From Nansenia antarctica (Eukaryota; Chordata; Actinopteri; Argentiniformes; Microstomatidae), in assembly GCA_963989245.1 (NCBI GenBank), contig CAXDII010000050.1, forward strand, positions 1 to 64,000: 64,000 nt of DNA, read 5' to 3'. The position numbers were made by a program, and so were the translations under genes. The notes under the pieces were generated by a model that was not told the origin of the DNA, made no database searches, and was given only the letters and a program-made list of their open reading frames with translations. Shown here piece after piece: positions 38,032-52,300 of the stretch. The stretch's first letter is position 1, and each line of letters begins with the position of its first letter.

Positions 38032-38291
38032 GGCTGCACACACGCAATTCAAGTTGCTCTGATTGTCATTTAGAGTTACATTATAGGAGCATTCAGCAAC
38101 AAGTCAAAATGTGCTCCAGAAAAGCAGAAAACAACACTGATAGAACTTGAGAACGAATGCAAAAACAGTCCACTCTCAGAACAGGCCGCTTGGACACTTT
38201 CAGAACAGCTCTGTTAATGACTGAAAACAGCTCTCGAAGAGATTGTCAAAAGAGACTCTGAAAACGAAACTTTGATTACTTTTGAGCAAAA
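38032..38291 (+). repeat. Class B monomer (260 bp), AACTTTG subtype
   Basis: First unit of block copy 2. Followed by a GTAACATT/CTCAG unit as at 33729. Confidence 0.93.
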
Positions 38292-39646
38292 GGCTGCACA
38301 CACGCAATTCAAGTTGCTCTGATTGTCATTTAGAGTAACATTATAGGATTATTCAACAACAAGTCAAAATGTGCTCGTGAAAGGCAGAAAACAACACTTT
38401 GATAGTTTGATATAACTTGAGAACGAATGCAAAAAACAGTCCACTCTCAGAACAGGCCGCTTGGACACTTTCAGAACAGCTCTGTTAATGACTGAAAACA
38501 GCTCTCGAAGAGATTGTCAAAAGAGACTCCGAAAACGAAACGTTGATCACTTTTGAGCAAAAGGCTGCACACACGCAATTCAAGTTGCTCTGATTGTCAT
38601 TTAGAGTTACATTATAGGATTATTCAACAACAAGTCAAAATGTGCTCGTGAAAGGCAGAAAACAACACTTTGATAGTTTGATATAACTTGAGAACGAATG
38701 CAAAAAACAGTCCACTCTAAGAACAGGCCGCTTGGACACTTTCAGAACAGCTCTGTTAATGACTGAAAACAGCTCTCGAAGAGATTGTCAAAAGAGACTC
38801 CGAAAACGAAACGTTGATCACTTTTGAGCAAAAGGCTGCACACACGCAATTCAAGTTGCTCTGATTGTCATTTAGAGTTACATTATAGGATTATTCAACA
38901 ACAAGTCAAAATGTGCTCGTGAAAGGCAGAAAACAACACTTTGATAGTTTGATATAACTTGAGAACGAATGCAAAAAACAGTCCACTCTAAGAACAGGCC
39001 GCTTGGACACTTTCAGAACAGCTCTGTTAATGACTGAAAACAGCTCTCGAAGAGATTGTCAAAAGAGACTCCGAAAACGAAACGTTGATCACTTTTGAGC
39101 AAAAGGCTGCACACACGCAATTCAAGTTGCTCTGATTGTCATTTAGAGTTACATTATAGGATTATTCAACAACAAGTCAAAATGTGCTCGTGAAAGGCAG
39201 AAAACAACACTTTGATAGTTTGATATAACTTGAGAACGAATGCAAAAAACAGTCCACTCTAAGAACAGGCCGCTTGGACACTTTCAGAACAGCTCTGTTA
39301 ATGACTGAAAACAGCTCTCGAAGAGATTGTCAAAAGAGACTCTGAAAACGAAACGTTGATTACTTTTGAGCAAAAGGCTGCACACACGCAATTCACGTTG
39401 CTCTGATTGTCATTTAGAGTAACATTATAGGATTAATCAACAACAAGTCAAAATGTGCTCGTGAAAGGCAGAAAACAACACTTTGATAGTTTGATATAAC
39501 TTGAGAACGAATGCAAAAAACAGTCCACTCTAAGAACAGGCCGTTTGGACACTTTCAGAACAGCTCTGTTAATGACTGAAAACAGCTCTCGAAGAGATTG
39601 TCAAAAGAGACTCCGAAAACGAAACGTTGATCACTTTTGAGCAAAA
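38032..39646 (+). repeat. Six-unit block (1,615 bp), copy 2
   Basis: Same monomer order and spacing as 33729-35343. A private GATTAATCAAC (normally GATTATTCAAC) at about 39433 in the last unit marks this copy. Confidence 0.88.
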
Positions 39647-40730
39647 GGCTGCACACACGCAATTCAAGTTGCTCTGATTGTCATTTAGAGTTACATTATA
39701 GGATTATTCAACAACAAGTCAAAATGTGCTCGTGAAAGGCAGAAAACAACACTTTGATAGTTTGATATAACTTGAGAACGAATGCAAAAAACAGTCCACT
39801 CTAAGAACAGGCCGCTTGGACACTTTCAGAACAGCTCTGTTAATGACTGAAAACAGCTCTCGAAGAGATTGTCAAAAGAGACTCCGAAAACGAAACGTTG
39901 ATCACTTTTGAGCAAAAGGCTGCACACACGCAATTCAAGTTGCTCTGATTGTCATTTAGAGTTACATTATAGGATTATTCAACAACAAGTCAAAATGTGC
40001 TCGTGAAAGGCAGAAAACAACACTTTGATAGTTTGATATAACTTGAGAAAGAATGCAAAAAACAGTCCACTCTAAGAACAGGCCGCTTGGACACTTTCAG
40101 AACAGCTCTGTTAATGACTGAAAACAGCTCTCGAAGAGATTGTCAAAAGAGACTCCGAAAACGAAACGTTGATCACTTTTGAGCAAAAGGCTGCACACAC
40201 GCAATTCAAGTTGCTCTGATTGTCATTTAGAGTTACATTATAGGATTATTCAACAACAAGTCAAAATGTGCTCGTGAAAGGCAGAAAACAACACTTTGAT
40301 AGTTTGATATAACTTGAAAACGAATGCAAAAAACAGTCCACTCTAAGAACAGGCCGCTTGGACACTTTCAGAACAGCTCTGTTAATGACTGAAAACAGCT
40401 CTCGAAGAGATTGTCAAAAGAGACTCCGAAAACGAAACGTTGATCACTTTTGAGCAAAAGGCTGCACACATGCAATTCAAGTTGCTCTGATTGTCATTTA
40501 GAGTTACATTATAGGATTATTCAACAACAAGTCAAAATGTGCTCGTGAAAGGCAGAAAACAACACTTTGATAGTTTGATATAACTTGAGAACGAATGCAA
40601 AAAACAGTCCACTCTAAGAACAGGCCGCTTGGACACTTTCAGAACAGCTCTGTTAATGACTGAAAACAGCTCTCGAAGAGATTGTCAAAAGAGACTCCGA
40701 AAACGAAACGTTGATCACTTTTGAGCAAAA

Positions 40731-40990
40731 GGCTGCACACACGCAATTCAAGTTGCTCTGATTGTCATTTAGAGTTACATTATAGGAGCATTCAGCAACA
40801 AGTCAAAATGTGCTCCAGAAAAGCAGAAAACAACACTGATAGAACTTGAGAACGAATGCAAAAACAGTCCACTCTCAGAACAGGCCGCTTGGACACTTTC
40901 AGAACAGCTCTGTTAATGACTGAAAACAGCTCTCGAAGAGATTGTCAAAAGAGACTCTGAAAACGAAACTTTGATTACTTTTGAGCAAAA
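40731..40990 (+). repeat. Class B monomer (260 bp), AACTTTG subtype
   Basis: Followed by a GTAACATT unit with CTAAG rather than CTCAG, and by the next B unit exactly 1,073 bp on. The same arrangement is found at 45045 and 46118, so this four-unit module occurs twice. The A units before it have private changes (GAGAAAGAATGC about 40046, CTTGAAAACG about 40314, CACATGCAATTC about 40468). Confidence 0.93.
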
Positions 40991-41803
40991 GGCTGCACAC
41001 ACGCAATTCAAGTTGCTCTGATTGTCATTTAGAGTAACATTATAGGATTATTCAACAACAAGTCAAAATGTGCTCGTGAAAGGCAGAAAACAACACTTTG
41101 ATAGTTTGATATAACTTGAGAACGAATGCAAAAAACAGTCCACTCTAAGAACAGGCCGCTTGGACACTTTCAGAACAGCTCTGTTAATGACTGAAAACAG
41201 CTCTCGAAGAGATTGTCAAAAGAGACTCCGAAAACGAAACGTTGATCACTTTTGAGCAAAAGGCTGCACACACGCAATTCAAGTTGCTCTGATTGTCATT
41301 TAGAGTTACATTATAGGATTATTCAACAACAAGTCAAAATGTGCTCGTGAAAGGCAGAAAACAACACTTTGATAGTTTGATATAACTTGAGAACGAATGC
41401 AAAAAACAGTCCACTCTAAGAACAGGCCGCTTGGACACTTTCAGAACAGCTCTGTTAATGACTGAAAACAGCTCTCGAAGAGATTGTCAAAAGAGACTCC
41501 GAAAACGAAACGTTGATCACTTTTGAGCAAAAGGCTGCACACACGCAATTCAAGTTGCTCTGATTGTCATTTAGAGTTACATTATAGGATTATTCAACAA
41601 CAAGTCAAAATGTGCTCGTGAAAGGCAGAAAACAACACTTTGATAGTTTGATATAACTTGAGAACGAATGCAAAAAACAGTCCACTCTAAGAACAGGCCG
41701 CTTGGACACTTTCAGAACAGCTCTGTTAATGACTGAAAACAGCTCTCGAAGAGATTGTCAAAAGAAACTCCGAAAACGAAACGTTGATCACTTTTGAGCA
41801 AAA

Positions 41804-42063
41804 GGCTGCACACACGCAATTCAAGTTGCTCTGATTGTCATTTAGAGTTACATTATAGGAGCATTCAGCAACAAGTCAAAATGTGCTCCAGAAAAGCAGA
41901 AAACAACACTGATAGAACTTGAGAACGAATGCAAAAACAGTCCACTCTCAGAACAGGCCGCTTGGACACTTTCAGAACAGCTCTGTTAATGACTGAAAAC
42001 AGCTCTCGAAGAGATTGTCAAAAGAGACTCTGAAAACGAAACTTTAATTACTTTTGAGCAAAA
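41804..42063 (+). repeat. Class B monomer (260 bp), AACTTTAATT variant
   Basis: An AACTTTG-type B unit with one more change, AACTTTAATTAC. It starts block copy 3. The preceding A unit has a private AAGAAACTCCG near 41763. Confidence 0.93.
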
Positions 42064-43418
42064 GGCTGCACACACGCAATTCAAGTTGCTCTGATTGTCA
42101 TTTAGAGTAACATTATAGGATTATTCAACAACAAGTCAAAATGTGCTCGTGAAAGGCAGAAAACAACACTTTGATAGTTTGATATAACTTGAGAACGAAT
42201 GCAAAAAACAGTCCACTCTCAGAACAGGCCGCTTGGACACTTTCAGAACAGCTCTGTTAATGACTGAAAACAGCTCTCGAAGAGATTGTCAAAAGAGACT
42301 CCGAAAACGAAACGTTGATCACTTTTGAGCAAAAGGCTGCACACACGCAATTCAAGTTGCTCTGATTGTCATTTAGAGTTACATTATAGGATTATTCAAC
42401 AACAAGTCAAAATGTGCTCGTGAAAGGCAGAAAACAACACTTTGATAGTTTGATATAACTTGAGAACGAATGCAAAAAACAGTCCACTCTAAGAACAGGC
42501 CGCTTGGACACTTTCAGAACAGCTCTGTTAATGACTGAAAACAGCTCTCGAAGAGATTGTCAAAAGAGACTCCGAAAACGAAACGTTGATCACTTTTGAG
42601 CAAAAGGCTGCACACACGCAATTCAAGTTGCTCTGATTGTCATTTAGAGTTACATTATAGGATTATTCAACAACAAGTCAAAATGTGCTCGTGAAAGGCA
42701 GAAAACAACACTTTGATAGTTTGATATAACTTGAGAACGAATGCAAAAAACAGTCCACTCTAAGAACAGGCCGCTTGGACACTTTCAGAACAGCTCTGTT
42801 AATGACTGAAAACAGCTCTCGAAGAGATTGTCAAAAGAGACTCCGAAAACGAAACGTTGATCACTTTTGAGCAAAAGGCTGCACACACGCAATTCAAGTT
42901 GCTCTGATTGTCATTTAGAGTTACATTATAGGATTATTCAACAACAAGTCAAAATGTGCTCGTGAAAGGCAGAAAACAACACTTTGATAGTTTGATATAA
43001 CTTGAGAACGAATGCAAAAAACAGTCCACTCTAAGAACAGGCCGCTTGGACACTTTCAGAACAGCTCTGTTAATGACTGAAAACAGCTCTCGAAGAGATT
43101 GTCAAAAGAGACTCTGAAAACGAAACGTTGATTACTTTTGAGCAAAAGGCTGCACACACGCAATTCACGTTGCTCTGATTGTCATTTAGAGTAACATTAT
43201 AGGATTATTCAACAACAAGTCAAAATGTGCTCGTGAAAGGCAGAAAACAACACTTTGATAGTTTGATATAACTTGAGAACGAATGCAAAAAACAGTCCAC
43301 TCTAAGAACAGGCCGTTTGGACACTTTCAGAACAGCTCTGTTAATGACTGAAAACAGCTCTCGAAGAGATTGTCAAAAGAGACTCCGAAAACGAAACGTT
43401 GATCACTTTTGAGCAAAA
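41804..43418 (+). repeat. Six-unit block (1,615 bp), copy 3
   Basis: Same monomer order and exact spacing as the copies at 33729 and 38032: B, GTAACATT/CTCAG unit, two A units, a CTCTG/GATTAC unit, then a CACGTTGC/GTAACATT/CCGTTTGG unit. Confidence 0.88.
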
Positions 43419-45044
43419 GGCTGCACACACGCAATTCAAGTTGCTCTGATTGTCATTTAGAGTTACATTATAGGATTATTCAACAACAAGTCAAAATGTG
43501 CTCGTGAAAGGCAGAAAACAACACTTTGATAGTTTGATATAACTTGAGAACGAATGCAAAAAACAGTCCACTCTAAGAACAGGCCGCTTGGACACTTTCA
43601 GAACAGCTCTGTTAATGACTGAAAACAGCTCTCGAAGAGATTGTCAAAAGAGACTCCGAAAACGAAACGTTGATCACTTTTGAGCAAAAGGCTGCACACA
43701 CGCAATTCAAGTTGCTCTGATTGTCATTTAGAGTTACATTATAGGATTATTCAACAACAAGTCAAAATGTGCTCGTGAAAGGCAGAAAACAACACTTTGA
43801 TAGTTTGATATAACTTGAGAACGAATGCAAAAAACAGTCCACTCTAAGAACAGGCCGTTTGGACACTTTCAGAACAGCTCTGTTAATGACTGAAAACAGC
43901 TCTCGAAGAGATTGTCAAAAGAGACTCCGAAAACGAAACGTTGATCACTTTTGAGCAAAAGGCTGCACACACGCAATTCAAGTTGCTCTGATTGTCATTT
44001 AGAGTTACATTATAGGATTATTCAACAACAAGTCAAAATGTGCTCGTGAAAGGCAGAAAACAACACTTTGATAGTTTGATATAACTTGAGAACGAATGCA
44101 AAAAACAGTCCACTCTAAGAACAGGCCGCTTGGACACTTTCAGAACAGCTCTGTTAATGACTGAAAACAGCTCTCGAAGAGATTGTCAAAAGAGACTCCG
44201 AAAACGAAACGTTGATCACTTTTGAGCAAAAGGCTGCACACACGCAATTCAAGTTGCTCTGATTGTCATTTAGAGTTACATTATAGGATTATTCAACAAC
44301 AAGTCAAAATGTGCTCGTGAAAGGCAGAAAACAACACTTTGATAGTTTGATATAACTTGAGAACGAATGCAAAAAACAGTCCACTCTAAGAACAGGCCGC
44401 TTGGACACTTTCAGAACAGCTCTGTTAATGACTGAAAACAGCTCTCGAAGAGATTGTCAAAAGAGACTCCGAAAACGAAACGTTGATCACTTTTGAGCAA
44501 AAGGCTGCACACACGCAATTCAAGTTGCTCTGATTGTCATTTAGAGTTACATTATAGGATTATTCAACAACAAGTCAAAATGTGCTCGTGAAAGGCAGAA
44601 AACAACACTTTGATAGTTTGATATAACTTGAGAACGAATGCAAAAAACAGTCCACTCTAAGAACAGGCCGCTTGGACACTTTCAGAACAGCTCTGTTAAT
44701 GACTGAAAACAGCTCTCGAAGAGATTGTCAAAAGAGACTCCGAAAACGAAACGTTGATCACTTTTGAGCAAAAGGCTGCACACACGCAATTCAAGTTGCT
44801 CTGATTGTCATTTAGAGTTACATTATAGGATTATTCAACAACAAGTCAAAATGTGCTCGTGAAAGGCAGAAAACAACACTTTGATAGTTTGATATAACTT
44901 GAGAACGAATGCAAAAAACAGTCCACTCTAAGAACAGGCCGCTTGGACACTTTCAGAACAGCTCTGTTAATGACTGAAAACAGCTCTCGAAGAGATTGTC
45001 AAAAGAGACTCCGAAAACGAAACGTTGATCACTTTTGAGCAAAA

Positions 45045-45304
45045 GGCTGCACACACGCAATTCAAGTTGCTCTGATTGTCATTTAGAGTTACATTATAGG
45101 AGCATTCAGCAACAAGTCAAAATGTGCTCCAGAAAAGCAGAAAACAACACTGATAGAACTTGAGAACGAATGCAAAAACAGTCCACTCTCAGAACAGGCC
45201 GCTTGGACACTTTCAGAACAGCTCTGTTAATGACTGAAAACAGCTCTCGAAGAGATTGTCAAAAGAGACTCTGAAAACGAAACTTTGATTACTTTTGAGC
45301 AAAA
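45045..45304 (+). repeat. Class B monomer (260 bp), AACTTTG subtype
   Basis: Lies 3,241 bp after the previous B unit (260 + 11 x 271). With the B unit at 46118 it repeats the 1,073 bp module seen at 40731-41803. The second following unit has a private GATTGACATTTAG at about 45606. Confidence 0.93.
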
Positions 45305-46117
45305 GGCTGCACACACGCAATTCAAGTTGCTCTGATTGTCATTTAGAGTAACATTATAGGATTATTCAACAACAAGTCAAAATGTGCTCGTGAAAGGCAG
45401 AAAACAACACTTTGATAGTTTGATATAACTTGAGAACGAATGCAAAAAACAGTCCACTCTAAGAACAGGCCGCTTGGACACTTTCAGAACAGCTCTGTTA
45501 ATGACTGAAAACAGCTCTCGAAGAGATTGTCAAAAGAGACTCCGAAAACGAAACGTTGATCACTTTTGAGCAAAAGGCTGCACACACGCAATTCAAGTTG
45601 CTCTGATTGACATTTAGAGTTACATTATAGGATTATTCAACAACAAGTCAAAATGTGCTCGTGAAAGGCAGAAAACAACACTTTGATAGTTTGATATAAC
45701 TTGAGAACGAATGCAAAAAACAGTCCACTCTAAGAACAGGCCGCTTGGACACTTTCAGAACAGCTCTGTTAATGACTGAAAACAGCTCTCGAAGAGATTG
45801 TCAAAAGAGACTCCGAAAACGAAACGTTGATCACTTTTGAGCAAAAGGCTGCACACACGCAATTCAAGTTGCTCTGATTGTCATTTAGAGTTACATTATA
45901 GGATTATTCAACAACAAGTCAAAATGTGCTCGTGAAAGGCAGAAAACAACACTTTGATAGTTTGATATAACTTGAGAACGAATGCAAAAAACAGTCCACT
46001 CTAAGAACAGGCCGCTTGGACACTTTCAGAACAGCTCTGTTAATGACTGAAAACAGCTCTCGAAGAGATTGTCAAAAGAGACTCCGAAAACGAAACGTTG
46101 ATCACTTTTGAGCAAAA

Positions 46118-46377
46118 GGCTGCACACACGCAATTCAAGTTGCTCTGATTGTCATTTAGAGTTACATTATAGGAGCATTCAGCAACAAGTCAAAATGTGC
46201 TCCAGAAAAGCAGAAAACAACACTGATAGAACTTGAGAACGAATGCAAAAACAGTCCACTCTCAGAACAGGCCGCTTGGACACTTTCAGAACAGCTCTGT
46301 TAATGACTGAAAACAGCTCTCGAAGAGATTGTCAAAAGAGACTCTGAAAACGAAACTTTGATTACTTTTGAGCAAAA
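46118..46377 (+). repeat. Class B monomer (260 bp), AACTTTG subtype
   Basis: Followed by a GTAACATT/CTCAG unit, then a class A unit with GATAAAACTT at about 46769, where a T-to-A change removes the TAA present in other A units and opens a 61-codon chance frame (46728-46913). Confidence 0.93.
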
Positions 46378-47732
46378 GGCTGCACACACGCAATTCAAGT
46401 TGCTCTGATTGTCATTTAGAGTAACATTATAGGATTATTCAACAACAAGTCAAAATGTGCTCGTGAAAGGCAGAAAACAACACTTTGATAGTTTGATATA
46501 ACTTGAGAACGAATGCAAAAAACAGTCCACTCTCAGAACAGGCCGCTTGGACACTTTCAGAACAGCTCTGTTAATGACTGAAAACAGCTCTCGAAGAGAT
46601 TGTCAAAAGAGACTCCGAAAACGAAACGTTGATCACTTTTGAGCAAAAGGCTGCACACACGCAATTCAAGTTGCTCTGATTGTCATTTAGAGTTACATTA
46701 TAGGATTATTCAACAACAAGTCAAAATGTGCTCGTGAAAGGCAGAAAACAACACTTTGATAGTTTGATAAAACTTGAGAACGAATGCAAAAAACAGTCCA
46801 CTCTAAGAACAGGCCGCTTGGACACTTTCAGAACAGCTCTGTTAATGACTGAAAACAGCTCTCGAAGAGATTGTCAAAAGAGACTCCGAAAACGAAACGT
46901 TGATCACTTTTGAGCAAAAGGCTGCACACACGCAATTCAAGTTGCTCTGATTGTCATTTAGAGTTACATTATAGGATTATTCAACAACAAGTCAAAATGT
47001 GCTCGTGAAAGGCAGAAAACAACACTTTGATAGTTTGATATAACTTGAGAACGAATGCAAAAAACAGTCCACTCTAAGAACAGGCCGCTTGGACACTTTC
47101 AGAACAGCTCTGTTAATGACTGAAAACAGCTCTCGAAGAGATTGTCAAAAGAGACTCCGAAAACGAAACGTTGATCACTTTTGAGCAAAAGGCTGCACAC
47201 ACGCAATTCAAGTTGCTCTGATTGTCATTTAGAGTTACATTATAGGATTATTCAACAACAAGTCAAAATGTGCTCGTGAAAGGCAGAAAACAACACTTTG
47301 ATAGTTTGATATAACTTGAGAACGAATGCAAAAAACAGTCCACTCTAAGAACAGGCCGCTTGGACACTTTCAGAACAGCTCTGTTAATGACTGAAAACAG
47401 CTCTCGAAGAGATTGTCAAAAGAGACTCCGAAAACGAAACGTTGATCACTTTTGAGCAAAAGGCTGCACACACGCAATTCAAGTTGCTCTGATTGTCATT
47501 TAGAGTTACATTATAGGATTATTCAACAACAAGTCAAAATGTGCTCGTGAAAGGCAGAAAACAACACTTTGATAGTTTGATATAACTTGAGAACGAATGC
47601 AAAAAACAGTCCACTCTAAGAACAGGCCGCTTGGACACTTTCAGAACAGCTCTGTTAATGACTGAAAACAGCTCTCGAAGAGATTGTCAAAAGAGACTCC
47701 GAAAACGAAACGTTGATCACTTTTGAGCAAAA

Positions 47733-47992
47733 GGCTGCACACACGCAATTCAAGTTGCTCTGATTGTCATTTAGAGTTACATTATAGGAGCATTCAGCAA
47801 CAAGTCAAAATGTGCTCCAGAAAAGCAGAAAACAACACTGATAGAACTTGAGAACGAATGCAAAAACAGTCCACTCTCAGAACAGGCCGCTTGGACACTT
47901 TCAGAACAGCTCTGTTAATGACTGAAAACAGCTCTCGAAGAGATTGTCAAAAGAGACTCTGAAAACGAAACTTTGATTACTTTTGAGCAAAA
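47733..47992 (+). repeat. Class B monomer (260 bp), AACTTTG subtype
   Basis: First unit of block copy 4 and the last B unit before a 23-unit B-free run. Confidence 0.93.
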
Positions 47993-49347
47993 GGCTGCAC
48001 ACACGCAATTCAAGTTGCTCTGATTGTCATTTAGAGTAACATTATAGGATTATTCAACAACAAGTCAAAATGTGCTCGTGAAAGGCAGAAAACAACACTT
48101 TGATAGTTTGATATAACTTGAGAACGAATGCAAAAAACAGTCCACTCTCAGAACAGGCCGCTTGGACACTTTCAGAACAGCTCTGTTAATGACTGAAAAC
48201 AGCTCTCGAAGAGATTGTCAAAAGAGACTCCGAAAACGAAACGTTGATCACTTTTGAGCAAAAGGCTGCACACACGCAATTCAAGTTGCTCTGATTGTCA
48301 TTTAGAGTTACATTATAGGATTATTCAACAACAAGTCAAAATGTGCTCGTGAAAGGCAGAAAACAACACTTTGATAGTTTGATATAACTTGAGAACGAAT
48401 GCAAAAAACAGTCCACTCTAAGAACAGGCCGCTTGGACACTTTCAGAACAGCTCTGTTAATGACTGAAAACAGCTCTCGAAGAGATTGTCAAAAGAGACT
48501 CCGAAAACGAAACGTTGATCACTTTTGAGCAAAAGGCTGCACACACGCAATTCAAGTTGCTCTGATTGTCATTTAGAGTTACATTATAGGATTATTCAAC
48601 AACAAGTCAAAATGTGCTCGTGAAAGGCAGAAAACAACACTTTGATAGTTTGATATAACTTGAGAACGAATGCAAAAAACAGTCCACTCTAAGAACAGGC
48701 CGCTTGGACACTTTCAGAACAGCTCTGTTAATGACTGAAAACAGCTCTCGAAGAGATTGTCAAAAGAGACTCCGAAAACGAAACGTTGATCACTTTTGAG
48801 CAAAAGGCTGCACACACGCAATTCAAGTTGCTCTGATTGTCATTTAGAGTTACATTATAGGATTATTCAACAACAAGTCAAAATGTGCTCGTGAAAGGCA
48901 GAAAACAACACTTTGATAGTTTGATATAACTTGAGAACGAATGCAAAAAACAGTCCACTCTAAGAACAGGCCGCTTGGACACTTTCAGAACAGCTCTGTT
49001 AATGACTGAAAACAGCTCTCGAAGAGATTGTCAAAAGAGACTCTGAAAACGAAACGTTGATTACTTTTGAGCAAAAGGCTGCACACACGCAATTCACGTT
49101 GCTCTGATTGTCATTTAGAGTAACATTATAGGATTATTCAACAACAAGTCAAAATGTGCTCGTGAAAGGCAGAAAACAACACTTTGATAGTTTGATATAA
49201 CTTGAGAACGAATGCAAAAAACAGTCCACTCTAAGAACAGGCCGTTTGGACACTTTCAGAACAGCTCTGTTAATGACTGAAAACAGCTCTCGAAGAGATT
49301 GTCAAAAGAGACTCCGAAAACGAAACGTTGATCACTTTTGAGCAAAA
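47733..49347 (+). repeat. Six-unit block (1,615 bp), copy 4
   Basis: Same monomer order and spacing as copies 1 to 3. A further B unit of the same type followed by a GTAACATT/CTCAG unit begins at 63394, so a fifth copy may continue past the right edge of the window. Confidence 0.88.
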
Positions 49348-52300
49348 GGCTGCACACACGCAATTCAAGTTGCTCTGATTGTCATTTAGAGTTACATTAT
49401 AGGATTATTCAACAACAAGTCAAAATGTGCTCGTGAAAGGCAGAAAACAACACTTTGATAGTTTGATATAACTTGAGAACGAATGCAAAAAACAGTCCAC
49501 TCTAAGAACAGGCCGCTTGGACACTTTCAGAACAGCTCTGTTAATGACTGAAAACAGCTCTCGAAGAGATTGTCAAAAGAGACTCCGAAAACGAAACGTT
49601 GATCACTTTTGAGCAAAAGGCTGCACACACGCAATTCAAGTTGCTCTGATTGTCATTTAGAGTTACATTATAGGATTATTCAACAACAAGTCAAAATGTG
49701 CTCGTGAAAGGCAGAAAACAACACTTTGATAGTTTGATATAACTTGAGAACGAATGCAAAAAACAGTCCACTCTAAGAACAGGCCGCTTGGACACTTTCA
49801 GAACAGCTCTGTTAATGACTGAAAACAGCTCTCGAAGAGATTGTCAAAAGAGACTCCGAAAACGAAACGTTGATCACTTTTGAGCAAAAGGCTGCACACA
49901 CGCAATTCAAGTTGCTCTGATTGTCATTTAGAGTTACATTATAGGATTATTCAACAACAAGTCAAAATGTGCTCGTGAAAGGCAGAAAACAACACTTTGA
50001 TAGTTTGATATAACTTGAGAACGAATGCAAAAAACAGTCCACTCTAAGAACAGGCCGCTTGGACACTTTCAGAACAGCTCTGTTAATGACTGAAAACAGC
50101 TCTCGAAGAGATTGTCAAAAGAGACTCCGAAAACGAAACGTTGATCACTTTTGAGCAAAAGGCTGCACACACGCAATTCAAGTTGCTCTGATTGTCATTT
50201 AGAGTTACATTATAGGATTATTCAACAACAAGTCAAAATGTGCTCGTGAAAGGCAGAAAACAACACTTTGATAGTTTGATATAACTTGAGAACGAATGCA
50301 AAAAACAGTCCACTCTAAGAACAGGCCGCTTGGACACTTTCAGAACAGCTCTGTTAATGACTGAAAACAGCTCTCGAAGAGATTGTCAAAAGAGACTCCG
50401 AAAACGAAACGTTGATCACTTTTGAGCAAAAGGCTGCACACACGCAATTCAAGTTGCTCTGATTGTCATTTAGAGTTACATTATAGGATTATTCAACAAC
50501 AAGTCAAAATGTGCTCGTGAAAGGCAGAAAACAACACTTTGATAGTTTGATATAACTTGAGAACGAATGCAAAAAACAGTCCACTCTAAGAACAGGCCGC
50601 TTGGACACTTTCAGAACAGCTCTGTTAATGACTGAAAACAGCTCTCGAAGAGATTGTCAAAAGAGACTCCGAAAACGAAACGTTGATCACTTTTGAGCAA
50701 AAGGCTGCACACACGCAATTCAAGTTGCTCTGATTGTCATTTAGAGTTACATTATAGGATTATTCAACAACAAGTCAAAATGTGCTCGTGAAAGGCAGAA
50801 AACAACACTTTGATAGTTTGATATAACTTGAGAACGAATGCAAAAAACAGTCCACTCTAAGAACAGGCCGCTTGGACACTTTCAGAACAGCTCTGTTAAT
50901 GACTGAAAACAGCTCTCGAAGAGATTGTCAAAAGAGACTCCGAAAACGAAACGTTGATCACTTTTGAGCAAAAGGCTGCACACACGCAATTCAAGTTGCT
51001 CTGATTGTCATTTAGAGTTACATTATAGGATTATTCAACAACAAGTCAAAATGTGCTCGTGAAAGGCAGAAAACAACACTTTGATAGTTTGATATAACTT
51101 GAGAACGAATGCAAAAAACAGTCCACTCTAAGAACAGGCCGCTTGGACACTTTCAGAACAGCTCTGTTAATGACTGAAAACAGCTCTCGAAGAGATTGTC
51201 AAAAGAGACTCCGAAAACGAAACGTTGATCACTTTTGAGCAAAAGGCTGCACACACGCAATTCAAGTTGCTCTGATTGTCATTTAGAGTTACATTATAGG
51301 ATTATTCAACAACAAGTAAAAATGTGCTCGTGAAAGGCAGAAAACAACACTTTGATAGTTTGATATAACTTGAGAACGAATGCAAAAAACAGTCCACTCT
51401 AAGAACAGGCCGCTTGGACACTTTCAGAACAGCTCTGTTAATGACTGAAAACAGCTCTCGAAGAGATTGTCAAAAGAGACTCCGAAAACGAAACGTTGAT
51501 CACTTTTGAGCAAAAGGCTGCACACACGCAATTCAAGTTGCTCTGATTGTCATTTAGAGTTACATTATAGGATTATTCAACAACAAGTCAAAATGTGCTC
51601 GTGAAAGGCAGAAAACAACACTTTGATAGTTTGATATAACTTGAGAACGAATGCAAAAAACAGTCCACTCTCAGAACAGGCCGCTTGGACACTTTCAGAA
51701 CAGCTCTGTTAATGACTGAAAACAGCTCTCGAAGAGATTGTCAAAAGAGACTCCGAAAACGAAACGTTGATCACTTTTGAGCAAAAGGCTGCACACACGC
51801 AATTCAAGTTGCTCTGATTGTCATTTAGAGTTACATTATAGGATTATTCAACAACAAGTCAAAATGTGCTCGTGAAAGGCAGAAAACAACACTTTGATAG
51901 TTTGATATAACTTGAGAACGAATGCAAAAAACAGTCCACTCTAAGAACAGGCCGCTTGGACACTTTCAGAACAGCTCTGTTAATGACTGAAAACAGCTCT
52001 CGAAGAGATTGTCAAAAGAGACTCCGAAAACGAAACGTTGATCACTTTTGAGCAAAAGGCTGCACACACGCAATTCAAGTTGCTCTGATTGTCATTTAGA
52101 GTTACATTATAGGATTATTCAACAACAAGTCAAAATGTGCTCGTGAAAGGCAGAAAACAACACTTTGATAGTTTGATATAACTTGAGAACGAATGCAAAA
52201 AACAGTCCACTCTAAGAACAGGCCGCTTGGACACTTTCAGAACAGCTCTGTTAATGACTGAAAACAGCTCTCGAAGAGATTGTCAAAAGAGACTCCGAAA

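Noticed and set aside
46728..46913. 61-codon open frame on the + strand
   Set aside because: It exists only because one satellite unit lost a stop codon by one substitution; the same DNA is repeated about 237 times without the frame, and there is no gene context.
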